Positions 1 to 11,366 of a stretch of 64,000 nucleotides of DNA are shown here, piece by piece (the first letter of the stretch is position 1; the number at the start of each line of letters is the position of its first letter). Source of the DNA: Apophysomyces variabilis (Eukaryota; Mucoromycota; Mucoromycetes; Mucorales; Mucoraceae); assembly GCA_002749535.1 (NCBI GenBank), contig MZZL01000065.1, forward strand, positions 1 through 64,000, in the 5' to 3' direction. The notes under the pieces are model-generated. The model saw nothing but the letters and a program-made list of their open reading frames with translations. It was not told where the DNA came from and did not search any database. The translations under genes and the position numbers were made by a program.

Positions 1-1628
1 TTCCAGCATGGATTCTGGCTTAGAGGCGTTCAGCCATTATCCAGCAGATGGTAGCTTCGCGGCATTGGCCTGTCGACCAACCGCAAATACCAATTATCTG
101 AATGAAGCTATCTTGGACTAATTATGGTCCTTCATACAACGCCAATATCGCTGATGTTTCTGACAAGCGAAAACTTCCTCAACCAACCAAACCTATATAT
201 TCCATTCTACTTTTTCTTTGTGTGCAGATTGAGATTTCTATTGTGTCACAATGCAATCTTATTAATATTTTGCTGAAACTATGAAAACTAGACTGTGAGA
301 TGCTAGGTGAGGACAGAACAATTTTCATGACAGATACATCGGAGTAAAATACGACATGCGGCCATTGATACATGGCGGTAAACAGGGAACATCGCTAAAA
401 CGAAAGGCCAATGGGGTCGCCATATGGTCATTATGGTGCCACCTACAAAGGCATCAAAATCAATATGAATATTGGGTCTCATTAACAAGGGGAGAGGATT
501 GACGGTCGTCATGTGAAGTAAAGTGAGAGATTATGATTGTGAATGGATCCAGTAGTTTACTTCAGCACTTAGCATTGGTTACAACAGGTTCGAAAAGGTT
601 ATTAGATGACTGGGGGTTCCTGGTGGCATCTATTGGTTATACGGTTCTTGCAAATTTCTCGCGTTATTAATGGAAATAGACCATGAGTATTTGACAAGCA
701 AATGGGAAAATCTAGTAAACACGCCATAAAAGGAAACTAGTGTTCAGATCGAGGACACGAACTTCTGGTGATACTGTATACATCTTTAATTAAAAAAGTT
801 CCGACGGTTGTCTGTTATAGTATGCAAAACCCATTACGCACATCCACTGTTCGATTGATGGCGAACCTATTATGGACAGCCACGACAAGAGCATTCTCCA
901 GCTAGATATGCCCTATACTACATGAATACGATGTTCCATAGTTTCCATCCTAACAAATACCTATGGTGAATAATATAATTAACAGAAGTACGATATGATA
1001 GCGATTTTGAGAAGAAAAATATTCGAGGAGAAACAAAAAAGGACAGGTCGACAATGGAGAGGGGAACTGTTATCAAAACACGTAGTACCTTCCTGTAGTA
1101 CTACTACATGTGGTAGTACTTACAGTCTCCGTCAAATATGGAACTACTACTTGTGGTAGGACTATTATCAAAGCCTTTAATACTGTGTTTTTCCTTTTTA
1201 TTTGAATTATTTTTGCAGGATTCAAAAACTATTTTCCGGGATTGGCTATATCATAGATCCATGTCTGCTTCATCTTCTGACATGTCAATGTCATCTGCAT
1301 TTTATAGTCTGGTGGTAAGTGTACTTATACTAGGTATAAGGCTCAATGGCATTCGCGTAAAATACCATTCAGACTCAAATATTTTAGCCAATCCCACAAA
1401 TAATTATTAAAAACTGCAAGGAAACAGGAAAAAACAGTATCTACCTCAACCAGCTCAGGCTACACCTTTAGGTAGGTATGAAAGGTCGGACTCTAATTAT
1501 GCACATAACAGTGGTGAGACAATCATTGGTACAAACAGGTGTTACAGACTGGCCATATTATAGTACAATGCATTTTTTCTATACTGTTCTACAAACAGAT
1601 ATATAAAAGAAAGCCTATGTTTTCTTTA
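1..1628. other. Gene-poor AT-rich stretch
   Basis: No reading frame here has a recognisable domain or intron structure, and the short ORFs on both strands look random. Positions about 125-215 resemble positions about 10785-10870, sharing the core ctgatgtttct followed by acaag, so a dispersed repeat end is present. Several copies of a gtagtact-type motif cluster at 1080-1150. Nothing else is supported. Confidence 0.5.
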
Positions 1629-1857
1629 TTACTCTATCTGAACCATTTCTACCTTATCTCGTTCTTCATCCGAAACAACGTATCCAAAGCGATGCCATTT
1701 ATCTTTCGCATAAACTATGGCGATGGCACTACCAAAGACATCATTCATCTGACAATGCCCAGGCCGCTCTTGCCCTGTTATTGGAGAATTAAAAAGTTCT
1801 TTGGGTTGTATTATCCTCCTGAATTTGATCAGCCAAGAAACCGAGATCAGTCCTCAG
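1629..1857 (-). pseudogene. Unrecognised coding remnant (ERPxxC motif)
   Basis: The minus strand reads open for about 75 codons down to a TAA at 1631-1629, with no start codon. The residues include GQERPGHCQMNDVFGSAIAI and then DKWHRFGYVVSDEERDKVE. The composition is protein-like, with conserved-looking Cys, His and aromatic residues, and unlike the surrounding random frames. I do not recognise the family. It is probably the 3' exon of a decayed accessory gene. Confidence 0.35.
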
Positions 1858-1859
1858 AT

Positions 1860-3200
1860 TAGCGAAAAAACTGTGAATAAAAGAAATCAAAAACGTTCTT
1901 TTTTTTTCCGGGGGGGGGTTGTATTAAGATTGGATAATGGATCAGACACAGAGACTCAAACAAGAGAATACGTTGAGACTGGTGTTTATTCCTGAAAAAA
2001 GGATTATGAACTGAGAACCCATGTCTAACGATTAAAGAATAAATCTTTTGTAACGGAGATCATACATCTGAAACAAGTTTAATTGATGTATGTAAAGGAT
2101 ATGGCTTATGAATCTACCTTAATACACTTTATCAGAATACCACAGGGGGTTCCGTCAATCCATCCGAAAAATGTTTAACTCACCCTTTTTGTGAGATCTC
2201 ACCGCACATCTCGCCGATCCATCGTGTGTGTATATGTTTTCTTGATCAAAAAGGCATGCTGAGCTTTGAACCACTCATCTAAGGGAGACCCTATCTAACA
2301 TGATGAACTGTGCATGCTCAGTAATAGAGAAAATAAATACAGTGCAGTTAGAGTTATGATAAATGCATAATACACTACATGGGAGGGAGAATGAGAGAGG
2401 AGCTCAATACCTTAAGTAAAGCATCAATGTTGTTTCGAATGCCAATGGATGCAACGTGACAGTTTACTAAAATGGTTTCTTGCGTTTAGCTCTTGGAACA
2501 ACGGCATCCTTCATAAAATAAGACTTTAAGTTTCAGCCCAATAACAATGGAGCCATCTTCATAATTCCTGTTCAAACAATATGACTACTCGTTTCAATGA
2601 AGCAACGAAGACCTAAACTATGAGCAAAAGATTTCTTATTGCACTTCATTGTTACCGTTTAGCATAGTAATCCAATATTATTCATACATACAATGAATTC
2701 ATCTTCTCGGACTTGAAACTTAACGTGGGGGTTATTTTTTTTGTTTATTTCGCTTCAAAACTTGTCTCTCTCTTTTTATGGGTGGAATAGTGGCCACATG
2801 TAAAACCAATATGCTTGGTCGGGGGGGGTATTCTACGCAGTCTCTTCGGTAATTGATTACGAACACGAGGTACAGAATTTTCTCCAGAAAGTGGTATGCT
2901 GAGATGGGAAGCAGTGGACGAAACGATGTCAGTTGTTTTTGGTTTGCCATTAGGAACAAGGTCGTGGCTTACCCTCTGGTGATACATTCTAGGCGCCAGC
3001 GGATGCGGCAGCTGCTTTTGTCTCTGATCATCAGCATTCACGTTGTTGGATGAATCCCAAGTCTGGAGCGACACTGGCCATGCGCAGTAATGTGATTTAT
3101 AAAGTTCTCCATCACACCTATCTCGGGCTGTGAAAGTATATATTGATGTCGAAGCGCAAAGATCGAAAGAGATGAGCATTATATCATAGCAGGTCACAAG
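1860..3200. other. Intergenic, one unassigned minus ORF
   Basis: No recognisable gene is seen. The longest frame, minus 2745-3275 (176 codons, unspliced), has a hydrophobic N-terminal stretch and a basic C-terminus but no motif. It overlaps the plus-strand coding-like remnant at 3220-3561, so at most one of the two is real. Homopolymer runs occur at 1901-1918 (T then G) and at 2821. Confidence 0.4.
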
Positions 3201-3219
3201 AAAAAAGATGGCAGAGCTA

Positions 3220-3561
3220 ATCGCGAGTCTACAAGAAATGTGTAGTGAAGACACTGATGTCAAAGGCTTTGCCATTTGTTTGACAAAACTATTCAGAGTT
3301 TTATTCTATGATGAGCATGCTGGATATAATGCAAGAAGTTCCAGGAGAAGGTATTGAAGAAGAAGAAGATGAAGACTTGAGCTTGGTGAATACTCCATCC
3401 CTTTCGAGCCATCACTAGAGGATAAAATAGACGTGTTCAATAAGGTTAAGTCCATTATCAACATTAGACGCGATGTAGATGTAGATGTTGATCTTGATCT
3501 GTATCTTCAGCAGGAAGTAGTGATTCTGCACGATAACAGCAAATATTGGCTACACAATTGA
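3220..3561 (+). pseudogene. Acidic coding-like remnant, frames shifted
   Basis: ATG at 3220 opens MAELIASLQEMCSEDTDVKG and about 28 further residues before a stop near 3357. After a run of gaa/gat repeats another frame continues from about 3374 with IPFEPSLEDKIDVFNKVK and ends in LQQEVVILHDNSKYWLHN at a TGA near 3561. The hexamer-like repeat at 3475-3503 encodes an alternating Asp/Val/Leu run. The two halves look like one gene with a frameshift. The family is not recognised. Confidence 0.3.
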
Positions 3562-4210
3562 CGATAGATCAGTATTTTTAGAATCACTTCCAATCTACCA
3601 AAATAGTTTCCAAACTACTATGCTTAAAGCGAATACCCTGTAACTGGGAAACTATTGTATACACGGGAACAAGAAGAACTCTCGTACAAGGCGCCTCTAG
3701 CGTATACGAGATTCACACGGATGATAAGGATCTTAGAAGAAATATATCTCTTAATCCAGTTGCGTAACCTGTAACAGCATGGCCTAAGTATGGTATCCAC
3801 ATAGACTGGATCATCAATCAATTAACAGACTGTCCCACTCCAACTTGCGTAGTTCTAATCTGAGAATTTTTTACTCGATTGTTGTACAGCTTCACGTATT
3901 TACTACGTCCTACATTCTTTGTTCGCATATCTCACTAATCCGGACGTCCGCTAATTACTTACTGAGAGCTAGATCGGTTGGTAGAGTGGTTGTCGAGGAA
4001 GCACGAATGGATTTTAATTAGAAATTACATATGAACTGTTATAAGTATATCAAAGACGTGAGGATCCTCTTTAAATATGAGCGTCTGTGCGCGGAGAACA
4101 AATATACAAGGTTATGGTCAACCTATCTGTAGCAGTATCACTACTACATAGCGTGCCAATGATAGCAAAAAGTTTTCAAAAAGGAAAAAAAATCGACGTG
4201 TGTCTCATGC
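3562..4210. other. Intergenic
   Basis: I see no gene here. The segment holds short palindromic bits and an AT-rich lead-in to the TATA element of the next gene. Confidence 0.5.
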
Positions 4211-4220
4211 TAGCAAGGCA

Positions 4221-4230
4221 ATATAAATAA
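4221..4230 (+). promoter_or_regulatory. TATA box of the secreted-protein gene
   Basis: The sequence atataaataa lies about 50 bases upstream of the ATG at 4274. It is followed by a T/C-rich stretch typical of fungal transcript starts. Its position relative to the start codon supports a real, if now broken, promoter. Confidence 0.5.
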
Positions 4231-4273
4231 GACGCAGATTTCTGTTCTTTTGCCTTTGTCTCAAATCGCAAGG

Positions 4274-4673
4274 ATGAAGTTCTCTCTTTTGGCTACTGGC
4301 TGCTGCTCTCATTGCTGGTGCTTCCGCTCACATGGAACAATTGGAATCAGGTCTCATTGACTATTACTGGCTCAAAGGGTCTGATGGGTCTGCGGGTCAA
4401 TGGCTATCATTCAATTCCACCCGCTGGCAATCTCTTTCGAAACTTGATAACAATGGGGTAGTGGTTCATATCACCAGTCCCGAGCAGTTCAAGAGCATTC
4501 ACCCCACTCCTGAAAACGGGCTATTCTCGGTACCCAAGAACACTGGAATAAGTGATTTAGCCGTGTACTACGATCATGAGGCGAAAGATGACAAGCAAGA
4601 TGGCAAGCCCATCGAATTTCCTGCAATTTCATCATTATGTATACTCAAACTTTGTCGTAACAGTCAACTATAG
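4274..4673 (+). pseudogene. Small secreted protein gene with frameshifted signal peptide
   Basis: ATG at 4274 begins MKFSLLAT. One base later the frame AALIAGASAHMEQLE would complete a typical signal peptide (hydrophobic core, A-S-A-H cleavage-like site) and run on for 113 codons from 4332 to a TAG at 4671-4673. A single extra base in the run gctactggctgctgct therefore separates leader from mature protein. The mature part carries repeated Trp/Gly/Ser segments (GSDGSAGQWLSFNSTRW) and an acidic-lysine stretch near the end. No family is recognised. The alternative is a shorter cytosolic ORF from the ATG at 4332. A well-placed TATA element upstream argues for the secreted reading. Confidence 0.5.
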
Positions 4674-4679
4674 ATTATA

Positions 4680-6670
4680 TTGCAAGTATTGATATCGCTC
4701 ATCTATGATGGGCATGACTTTCTTTTGCAACTGCTTTTACCTATGAAATATATTTTGTATTGATGAGAAAGAGAACATCAAAATTTGGTACCGTGGCGTT
4801 TGGTAATGTGTGGGACTTGGGAGTCAAGTGAGACAAGAAGTAGACCTGATTTATTCGAAGGAGAAAGGGTATTGTCCTAAGGTATTGCTACTCTTCAATT
4901 TACTATCAGTGTAAAATGATGACTTGAGTGGGCGCGCACAAATAGAAGGTAGCACAGCTGTAGTGAGGTATTTAGCTGATCTTTCACTGATATTGCATGC
5001 TCAGTAAGTGTTTTTAGTCATAGTAGTGATAAGTAGCTTTGTCAACCAATAGTACAGCAGATGTGAAGGTACCACTTCTTTTTTATAGATAGATGTATCA
5101 TTTTCTTCACACTCACCCACACGCAAGGCATCTGTCGTATCCGACATCCGTTTCATAGTATTTTGTGCTATAGCCAGAGATACACTTCTAAAACCATGTT
5201 ACACGAGTCTTCTTTACCCTCTCCGTAACTGAGATTGAGAATGAATATTTGACATCCCTGATCCTAGATCATACTCAGGGCACTAGTTTCACTCTTATCA
5301 CCAATGACAAATCAACTACTTGGTCTTACCATGGGATCGTCTCAGATATAGGGAAGAATGATTTAACTTCTCCTGTAATTGGTCTACAAAAAGTATCCCA
5401 TCATTATCCCGCCTATTTCCCGGATCCTTATATAACGAAGTTATTTGAAAATAAAGATCTTTGTCTCAGTCTCGCTGATTTCTTGGTTATACATCTTTTA
5501 AAATATTTCAGCATCCACGCTTTTTTCATAGCGTCTTTATTTAATACTGACGATACATTTCTCTTTTGAGTTTCTTGAAGAGGTTTCTAAAGGAGCTGCC
5601 AATGATTTTATTCTGGATGGAGTCGTGTTTCTTTGCTATATTGTTGTGCTAACTTGGAGAAAGTTGGTATGGTAACATAAAAATTCTCTGAGAAGGTTTC
5701 AAAAAATGAGGAGGATTGGAAGAAAAAACCTCTTCTCATTTTTAAGGAGAGTATACGCTGTATTTGTTTACACCGTACCCACAAAGAGACAGTGAAGTTA
5801 AGGCCATGTAGATAGATGATAACGTAGAAGTTAACACAGATGTTGAAATAAAAGCAGTATTCACCTAACATAAATATATGCTATATCAGGACGAGAGTGT
5901 GATCCTTCTAGTTATGTTTAAGAAATGCCTGAGCGCTCTTGCCGTTGCAAAGTAATTGAAATCCATGTTTATATAACGGAAACATAAGCCAAATGGTACG
6001 AGAAGACTTGATAGCATCTTCCGAGAACCATCGGAGTACTGATCACCCACGTCTTTCCAACGAGGAGCATAGAAAGATCAAAACGCAACGGAGGTACAAG
6101 ATCTTACCGGAGTGCAGTGAGTTGTGCAGCATGCTTACCAATTATTAAGCAGGAACACATTTTTCGCAATTCTCATCAATTAAAAAGAACAGACATTTTG
6201 GATGGGTAGATACGAAGCAACGCGGGTGGGCACATATCCATACATGAGAGTATTACAGTTTGCCCTCCAATTTTGATAGATTTTGACAGATATAGGATAT
6301 ATTCCCATTATATAACAAAACAAACTTCTTGACTCGCGTTTTTTTTTGTCTGACCATAAACCTTATTCCTTGTGCTGTACACAGACCATCGCCAGAATTA
6401 TGATTAAGATTACTTCTGAGAAGACAGTCGTATACGCTCCTTTTTAGACGTATTTTGACAAATTTGAAAAAGATGTGAACACATATATACACACGCACAA
6501 AATACACACAAAAAATACACATACTCAATGAAAATAACGGGGGAAAATTATTCTACTGTTTCATAGAACACTGGCAACTAAAGGATCGGAAAGTGAAACT
6601 CTTTATATTTATTTTACTCATTTCCAAAGAAAAAAAAATAGAAAGTACATGAGTAAATGCATTTTCTTTT
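4680..6670. other. Intergenic, weak ORF at 5249-5569
   Basis: A 106-codon plus ORF at 5249-5569 extends upstream in frame (IENEYLTSLILDHTQGTSFT). Its first 70 residues look protein-like, while its end is low-complexity Phe/Leu. It could be a downstream exon of the secreted-protein gene at 4.3 kb or an unrelated remnant. The rest holds nothing recognisable. Confidence 0.3.
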
Positions 6671-6682
6671 TTGTCTTCGTGG

Positions 6683-6761
6683 TTTCTTTGAATGTGTTAC
6701 CAGAGGAACGAATTCAGCGAGAAGGGTTTAATCTCAGTGCATTGCAGTAAACAGGCTGTTT
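6683..6761 (+). repeat. Direct repeat, left copy
   Basis: About 80 bases starting tttctttgaatgtgtt and containing taatctcagtgcat recur in the same orientation at 8285-8368 with a few substitutions and small gaps. The two copies bracket the accessory gene at 7149-8107. This suggests a duplication boundary or the ends of a mobile unit. Confidence 0.6.
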
Positions 6762-7148
6762 TGCTTTCACCATGAGTCAAATTGAGTTGACTCGCTTTCA
6801 CTTGAGTAAAGTGGTGAGCCCTATACGTGCTCCCAAAGGATACTGGCTGTTCCTGATCGGAAAAAAAAAGGAATCATGATTTCAGAGAGGTAGGACTATA
6901 CTCCGCTGAGGCAGGACTGCACTGTGTAGAGTGCAAAGGAAATACCATCATTCAGAGACAAAAAATACAGTCTATGGAGGCGGGAATAGTCAACTGAAGT
7001 TTGATGAACTTGCTCAAGTTATTTGGGACTTATCGAATTGTCTTTAGTAGAGTAGAATAGTGGTGTAGAACAGCAATATAAAGCACATCAGCAAAGTTTA
7101 ACAGCATTAGAGCAGTATAAATACGTTACAGAGATTTTAAAAAAAGTG

Positions 7149-8107
7149 ATGAAATATGATAATTATCAACAGTGGATGCATCATCACTTGGTAGAGCCAC
7201 CGAGAGAGCTGACGGAAGCAGAACGCGCATTTTATTACGTCGTTCAAAGAGGTGCTGTTGATTTCGCTGGAAAGTGCCACCCTTCCTATGCATTAATTTC
7301 GAATCATGAGCACACTTTTTTTATCGATCGTATCGTGCCAATTTTTCAAATTCTGGCTGACCACACTGGTTATGTTGCTTTTGAATGGCAAGTAGTTGTC
7401 GCTTCGGGAAAGAATTGCTTATATAATTTGTATGTAGGGGCGAAAAAACCATATACAGTTCTGCGGTGATGTCCTTGGATACAGAAACTTGGTAACATAC
7501 AACAAGGCTGTTTGCAGATGGAGTTGGGTATGCTCTTTCAGCAGGATGCTTTGATCAAGAGCGGATAGTTGTAGAATGCTCTTCAGGTGGAAAGCGTGAA
7601 GACTTAAAGCATACAATAGGTATTGTAAACGTTACTATAATAGCTGTCTTATACCATACTACTTAACTATAGATAACAGCAAGAAAATCCTAACGATGTT
7701 GACTTCTATGTTAAAAGTAGACCTTAAGCGGAATGAGCAAAGTCAGTTCAAAACGTTCCAAAAAGTTCAGATGTTTGGCGTACAAATTATAAAGCGCATG
7801 GTAACTTTGGTATGCTTGAGTATCACCAAGACTGGAAAATTGCAGTATGAGGAGTTAAGAACGGCAGAGATCCCAGTTACATTTGCTGATCGCGAGTACT
7901 TGATTATGGTATTAGAATTGCTTGCCTATTCTCAAGTAAGTAGGGTTAGTTAGTTAGGTACCATCATAACAACATATCCATTAGCAACTGTTGCAAAGAC
8001 AAGAGAAGATCCAAGGAAAACTCAAGAGAGAGCGAACTGGTATCAGAAAAGTTACAGAAAAAGAAAAAGTTCACAGCCACCTTAACTTAAGTGACATTTT
8101 TCCATAA
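7149..8107 (+). pseudogene. Accessory protein, ECSS-type PD-(D/E)XK-like, copy 1
   Basis: ATG at 7149 opens a 106-codon exon ending near 7469. A downstream part resumes in the region before 7520 with ADGVGYALSAG and IVVECSSGG, then an exon end at 7619. Further exons are about 7673-7935 (KILTMLTSMLKVDLK, QMFGVQIIKR) and 7985-8107, the last ending in TAA. Introns at 7620-7672 and 7936-7984 have GT..AG borders and keep the frame. No consistent splice joins the first exon to the ADG exon, so a frameshift or lost exon border near 7470-7520 makes this copy doubtful. It is paralogous to 9961-10521. The Asp-Gly ... Val-Val-Glu-Cys-Ser pattern resembles a PD-(D/E)XK core. Function is unknown. Confidence 0.55.
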
Positions 8108-8284
8108 TCAGTTTTTTCAGTTGTAGATTGAACAAGCATAATTGTAACAACGATATCTATAAAGAATTTTCGAGATACTCCAAACACCACAGGCAACTAA
8201 AAACATTGAAATAAGACAAAAAGTTATTTATTTTCAAAACTAAAGAAAAAAATAACAGCCTTTGCCTTTGTTTCCTTTTCATTT

Positions 8285-8368
8285 TATTTCTTTGAATGTG
8301 TTCCCAAAGAGGAACAAATTCAGTGACAAGGGCTTAATCTCAGTGCATCGCAGCAACACAGGCTGCTC
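8285..8368 (+). repeat. Direct repeat, right copy
   Basis: This is the second copy of the element at 6683-6761, in the same orientation and about 1.6 kb away. Flanking bases beyond the repeats are not similar. Confidence 0.6.
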
Positions 8369-8810
8369 TAACACGTACAATACCCCGTCCATGTCATGTC
8401 GTCTGCATGCGATTCATTACGCTTTCGTATTACATTGTCATCAAGACTGTAACTGCACCGCCTTTCCGCGATACCGCTACAAGCCCAAATTATGGTTTTC
8501 GGCGTAAAGACCTATTTGTACCTTCGAGTTTTTGACCCTGCCCTCGGCCTCCCACTTCTGAATTGCCTAGAAGGCACTCCCCTTGACCCGTCTTTGTTAT
8601 ATTTATAAAAAACAGGAAAGAAAAAAGAAAAAAAATATAAAACTCTTAAAAAAAGACCTCAGAATTCTTCTTCTAAAAGTCATCTCTTTGTTTTCATTTT
8701 CGTTTTCTTCCCCTATCCTTCTCTTCCATATAACTATCTTTCTAACCTTCTCATCTTTCGTTGTGTTGTTTCTCTTTCCCTTTTCCCTCTTCCACTGTTT
8801 AGGGTTTTTT

Positions 8811-8885
8811 ATGACTGTTCCTTTGCAGACGACAGCAAATAGGCTTAAACAAGCGTGTGTTCACTGTCACAAATTAAAAAATCAA
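8811..8885 (+). pseudogene. Truncated Zn(II)2Cys6 transcription factor start
   Basis: A long CT-rich leader (8690-8800), typical of a fungal 5' UTR, precedes ATG at 8811. The protein begins MTVPLQTTANRLKQACVHCH and continues KLKN. The ACxHCHKLK motif is the first half of a fungal zinc binuclear cluster, in which the second Cys trio should follow. Instead the sequence runs into unrelated DNA and, from about 8998, into a dispersed repeat. I infer a 5' gene fragment cut off by insertion or rearrangement. The frame stays open to about 8994 but without cluster residues. Confidence 0.45.
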
Positions 8886-8997
8886 AAGGCTTTCACCGTA
8901 CGTTCGAGTTTCTTAGGGACAATAGGTTACACACAGTTAGAGACCATAGGTAACCTGATCCTTTTATATGACCACCCGAAGTCTTATGGATCATAGC

Positions 8998-9266
8998 AAT
9001 AATTCCGGTTAGTGGAACGAACTTCCCGGCCTGGACGCTAACACCTGGCAAACATACATCAAAGGCAAACACACTTATTTCATTATACAGTCTCTTTCCG
9101 TTGATGAAGACGAAGTTGTCAGTAGGGTTCATTTTGATGCGAAGCCAAATTATAATATTTTGCGATCCGAAAACGTAAACAAAGGGAAAAAAAGAGATAG
9201 TGTAGAACAAGAACAAAGTAAGTATGGGTCAGACAATGGAAATGGATTGGGTAACCTATGGCGCCT
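8998..9266 (+). repeat. Dispersed repeat R1, copy A
   Basis: This stretch matches 24793-25083 in the same orientation over roughly 270 bases with scattered differences. A shared block is cagtctct..ccgttgatgaa and another is attcattttgatgcgaag. There is no coding content. Copy B abuts the right terminal repeat of the MULE element. Confidence 0.75.
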
Positions 9267-9718
9267 AACTCTGCGTAACATACGATGAGTAAGAGTTCTG
9301 ATAAAATTGACATGCACTTACCATAATGAATAACAGGAAGACGTTTTGTTGCAATACGGTTGTCCAGGTTGTATGATGTATTTTCCAACAATCAAAGAGA
9401 TGGACACCCATCTGCAGAGTTATATTCTCTGTTCCCCATCTTAAGTCGTAAGAAATCTGTTAATTATTTCATAAGTTGAAAAGTTTCTGATAATATATAT
9501 AATAGACGGAAGAGCCCAAGTCTGCCACTGGGAAAAGAAAACAAGAGACAGCTATGACGGGAACGAGCTTTCAAAGAATCGCCCAAAGTTTCAAAGATAC
9601 TGTATTCATGCACTGCGCAATTAATATATTCTCGCAGCAGAATGTTATGTAGACAGTCTGCTAGAGGAGCAGCGAACAGTCGCTCTGCAGTATGAGTTAG
9701 ACCAGGAAAACTTGGTGT

Positions 9719-9735
9719 CTCTCTCTCTCTCTCTC
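9719..9735. repeat. CT microsatellite
   Basis: About eight tandem tc units, a simple low-complexity tract in a non-coding stretch. Confidence 0.9.
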
Positions 9736-9960
9736 AGTATGCGCATGCAGCAGAGCTCATAAGGAAGATCCTGGGATAGACAAAGGTAAGCAAAATAATA
9801 AGTCATGTGCGGCCGAAAGCACCAACACACTTGAAAAAGGAAGAAAGGCAGTTTTGTTTGGTGATACAGCGAATTATGATGGAATTTGCTAGAAAGTGCT
9901 ACCGAAAACACAGCTTGATGATTTGAACACATCACTATCTTACACTTTGCCTTTGACCAC

Positions 9961-10521
9961 GTGAGTAGGGCAGAAAAGAAATTTAATAGCCCTGCAGTTA
10001 TAGCGGTTGATAGCAACCTTTGGACCAATGGAAGCCGTCTGTTAGTAGATGGTATTGGTTATGCCTTATCTGTTGGTTGCTACGACCATGAGCGAATGGT
10101 TGTCGAATGTTCTTCTGGTGGAATGAAAGATGTACCGCATACGATTGGCATTTATGACTATGTTCAGAAATTTGGAGATACAGCGAATATCAGAATAGGG
10201 GACAGTCAGAAGATCTTGTACATGCTGACCTCAATGCTCAAGATCGATATGAAGAATAATCTAGGAAGCAGATTCAAGACGTTTTTAAAAGTACGGATGT
10301 TTGGCGTACAAGTCATCAAACGAACCATCACCTTGGTCTCATTGAGAATTACGGATGACTTGAAGTACTATTACGAAGAGTTACGGTGGGCTGAGATACC
10401 CATTATCTTTAAAGAGCGGTCACAGTTGATGCAAGTGTTTGAGCTGCTCGCTTTTTTTCAGGGATCTATAAAAAAGGTTACAATGCAAGCTCAGAGAAAT
10501 CAAATGGCAATTACTTCTTAA
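9961..10521 (+). pseudogene. Accessory protein, ECSS-type PD-(D/E)XK-like, copy 2
   Basis: A 186-codon frame with no in-frame ATG at its very start contains RLLVDGIGYALSVGCYDHER, then MVVECSSGG, then KILYMLTSMLKIDMK and RMFGVQVIKRTITLVSL. It ends in the same FELLAF helix as copy 1. Upstream, at about 9865-9905, the bases match copy 1 around 7240-7280 and then jump, so the middle of the N-terminal domain appears deleted. Beyond the TAA, a second frame to about 10582 resembles copy 1's last exon. I read it as a 5'-truncated paralog. Its biochemical role is unknown; the D..ECS signature is only a hint of a nuclease fold. Confidence 0.55.
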
Positions 10522-10779
10522 ACAAGAAAAGGTGCATGAACAACTACGTTTTGAGCATACTGGAGTCCAGAACGTTTGCTGACAATGAAATACTACGAGT
10601 GATGCTGAAGGAGAAAGACTTGTAAAGGTACATAAAACGAGAAAACGGTATAAAAGGAGGAGCTTTTTATTCATCTGGTAGGATTTCCTTTCATAGAGGC
10701 TAATATGCTACAGATAACGTGACCATTAAAGTACAGTTAGTAAATGTATTGTTCATTTTACCTTAACCTGTCTTAGGCT

Positions 10780-10870
10780 ACATATAGTCGCGCGGACAAC
10801 GCCGAAGTCACTGATGTTTCTTACAAGTGAAAACTGTCTTAATTGTACAAGCCTCTATATTCCGTCATAT
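10780..10870 (+). repeat. Dispersed repeat R2
   Basis: About 85 bases resemble positions 125-215 (shared acaacgcc or caacgcc, ctgatgtttct, acaag, gaaaact, and tatattcc). The repeat sits directly downstream of the copy 2 accessory gene, so it may mark the edge of a mobile segment. Confidence 0.45.
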
Positions 10871-11366
10871 TCAAGATCCATCTTGAACGATCGGTATTGA
10901 AAACCTGCATACTGAACACTTGAAACAGCACGGTAGAAAGCGGAACAGTTTACCTTCAATATGGATACCGAGAGATATGGGGTTCTCTACATGCTCATCA
11001 ATAAGCTGGAGGAGCATTGCTTTCATTTCAAAAGCCATCATAGTAAGGTCAGTGCTTGGTGGGCGCAGAGGTGGCTTTACTTCGACTACGAGGCAGTCTT
11101 TGCGATTACCAGCGATTACTGTACCGATGGTAGCATCTGCGCGTAGTATCCATCCCTGCCCCAAATGTTTGCGCTTTCTGCTGCCTGCCATCAAAGTAGC
11201 GAATTGCCTAGAGAAAAGAATCTTGTTTACTGTTCACCTCAGCAGAGATTAAGCAAACTATTTACCCAACCCGGCGAGAATGGTTGACCTCTGGAACAAT
11301 TACGTCAAAGAAAGGCTTAAATGACGTATCAATGAATGTATCCTCATCGACATTTTGAAAATCTGT
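10871..11366 (-). pseudogene. PD-(D/E)XK-like accessory remnant (VVEVK type)
   Basis: Minus-strand frames read TFIDTSFKPFFDVIVPEV near 11345-11290. After a stop they continue FATLMAGSRKRKHLGQGWIL, RADATIGTV and CLVVEVKPPLRPP, then a helix MMAFEMKAMLLQLIDEHVEN and the strand SLGIHIEGKLFRF. The order Asp-Ala, strand with Glu-Val-Lys, helix, strand is what a PD-(D/E)XK core shows. One in-frame TAA near 11273 and the missing flanking parts mark it as a fragment. I infer the fold from motif order only. Confidence 0.5.

Noticed and set aside
560..620. Possible tRNA T-loop (ggttcgaa).
   Set aside because: The rest of a cloverleaf cannot be drawn around it.
2745..3275. 176-codon minus ORF as a real gene.
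   Set aside because: No motif, low-complexity ends, overlaps a more protein-like plus-strand remnant; kept only as a note.
3961..4010. tRNA-like stretch with ggttggtagag.
   Set aside because: No acceptor-stem pairing and no T-arm ggttcgaatcc at the right distance.
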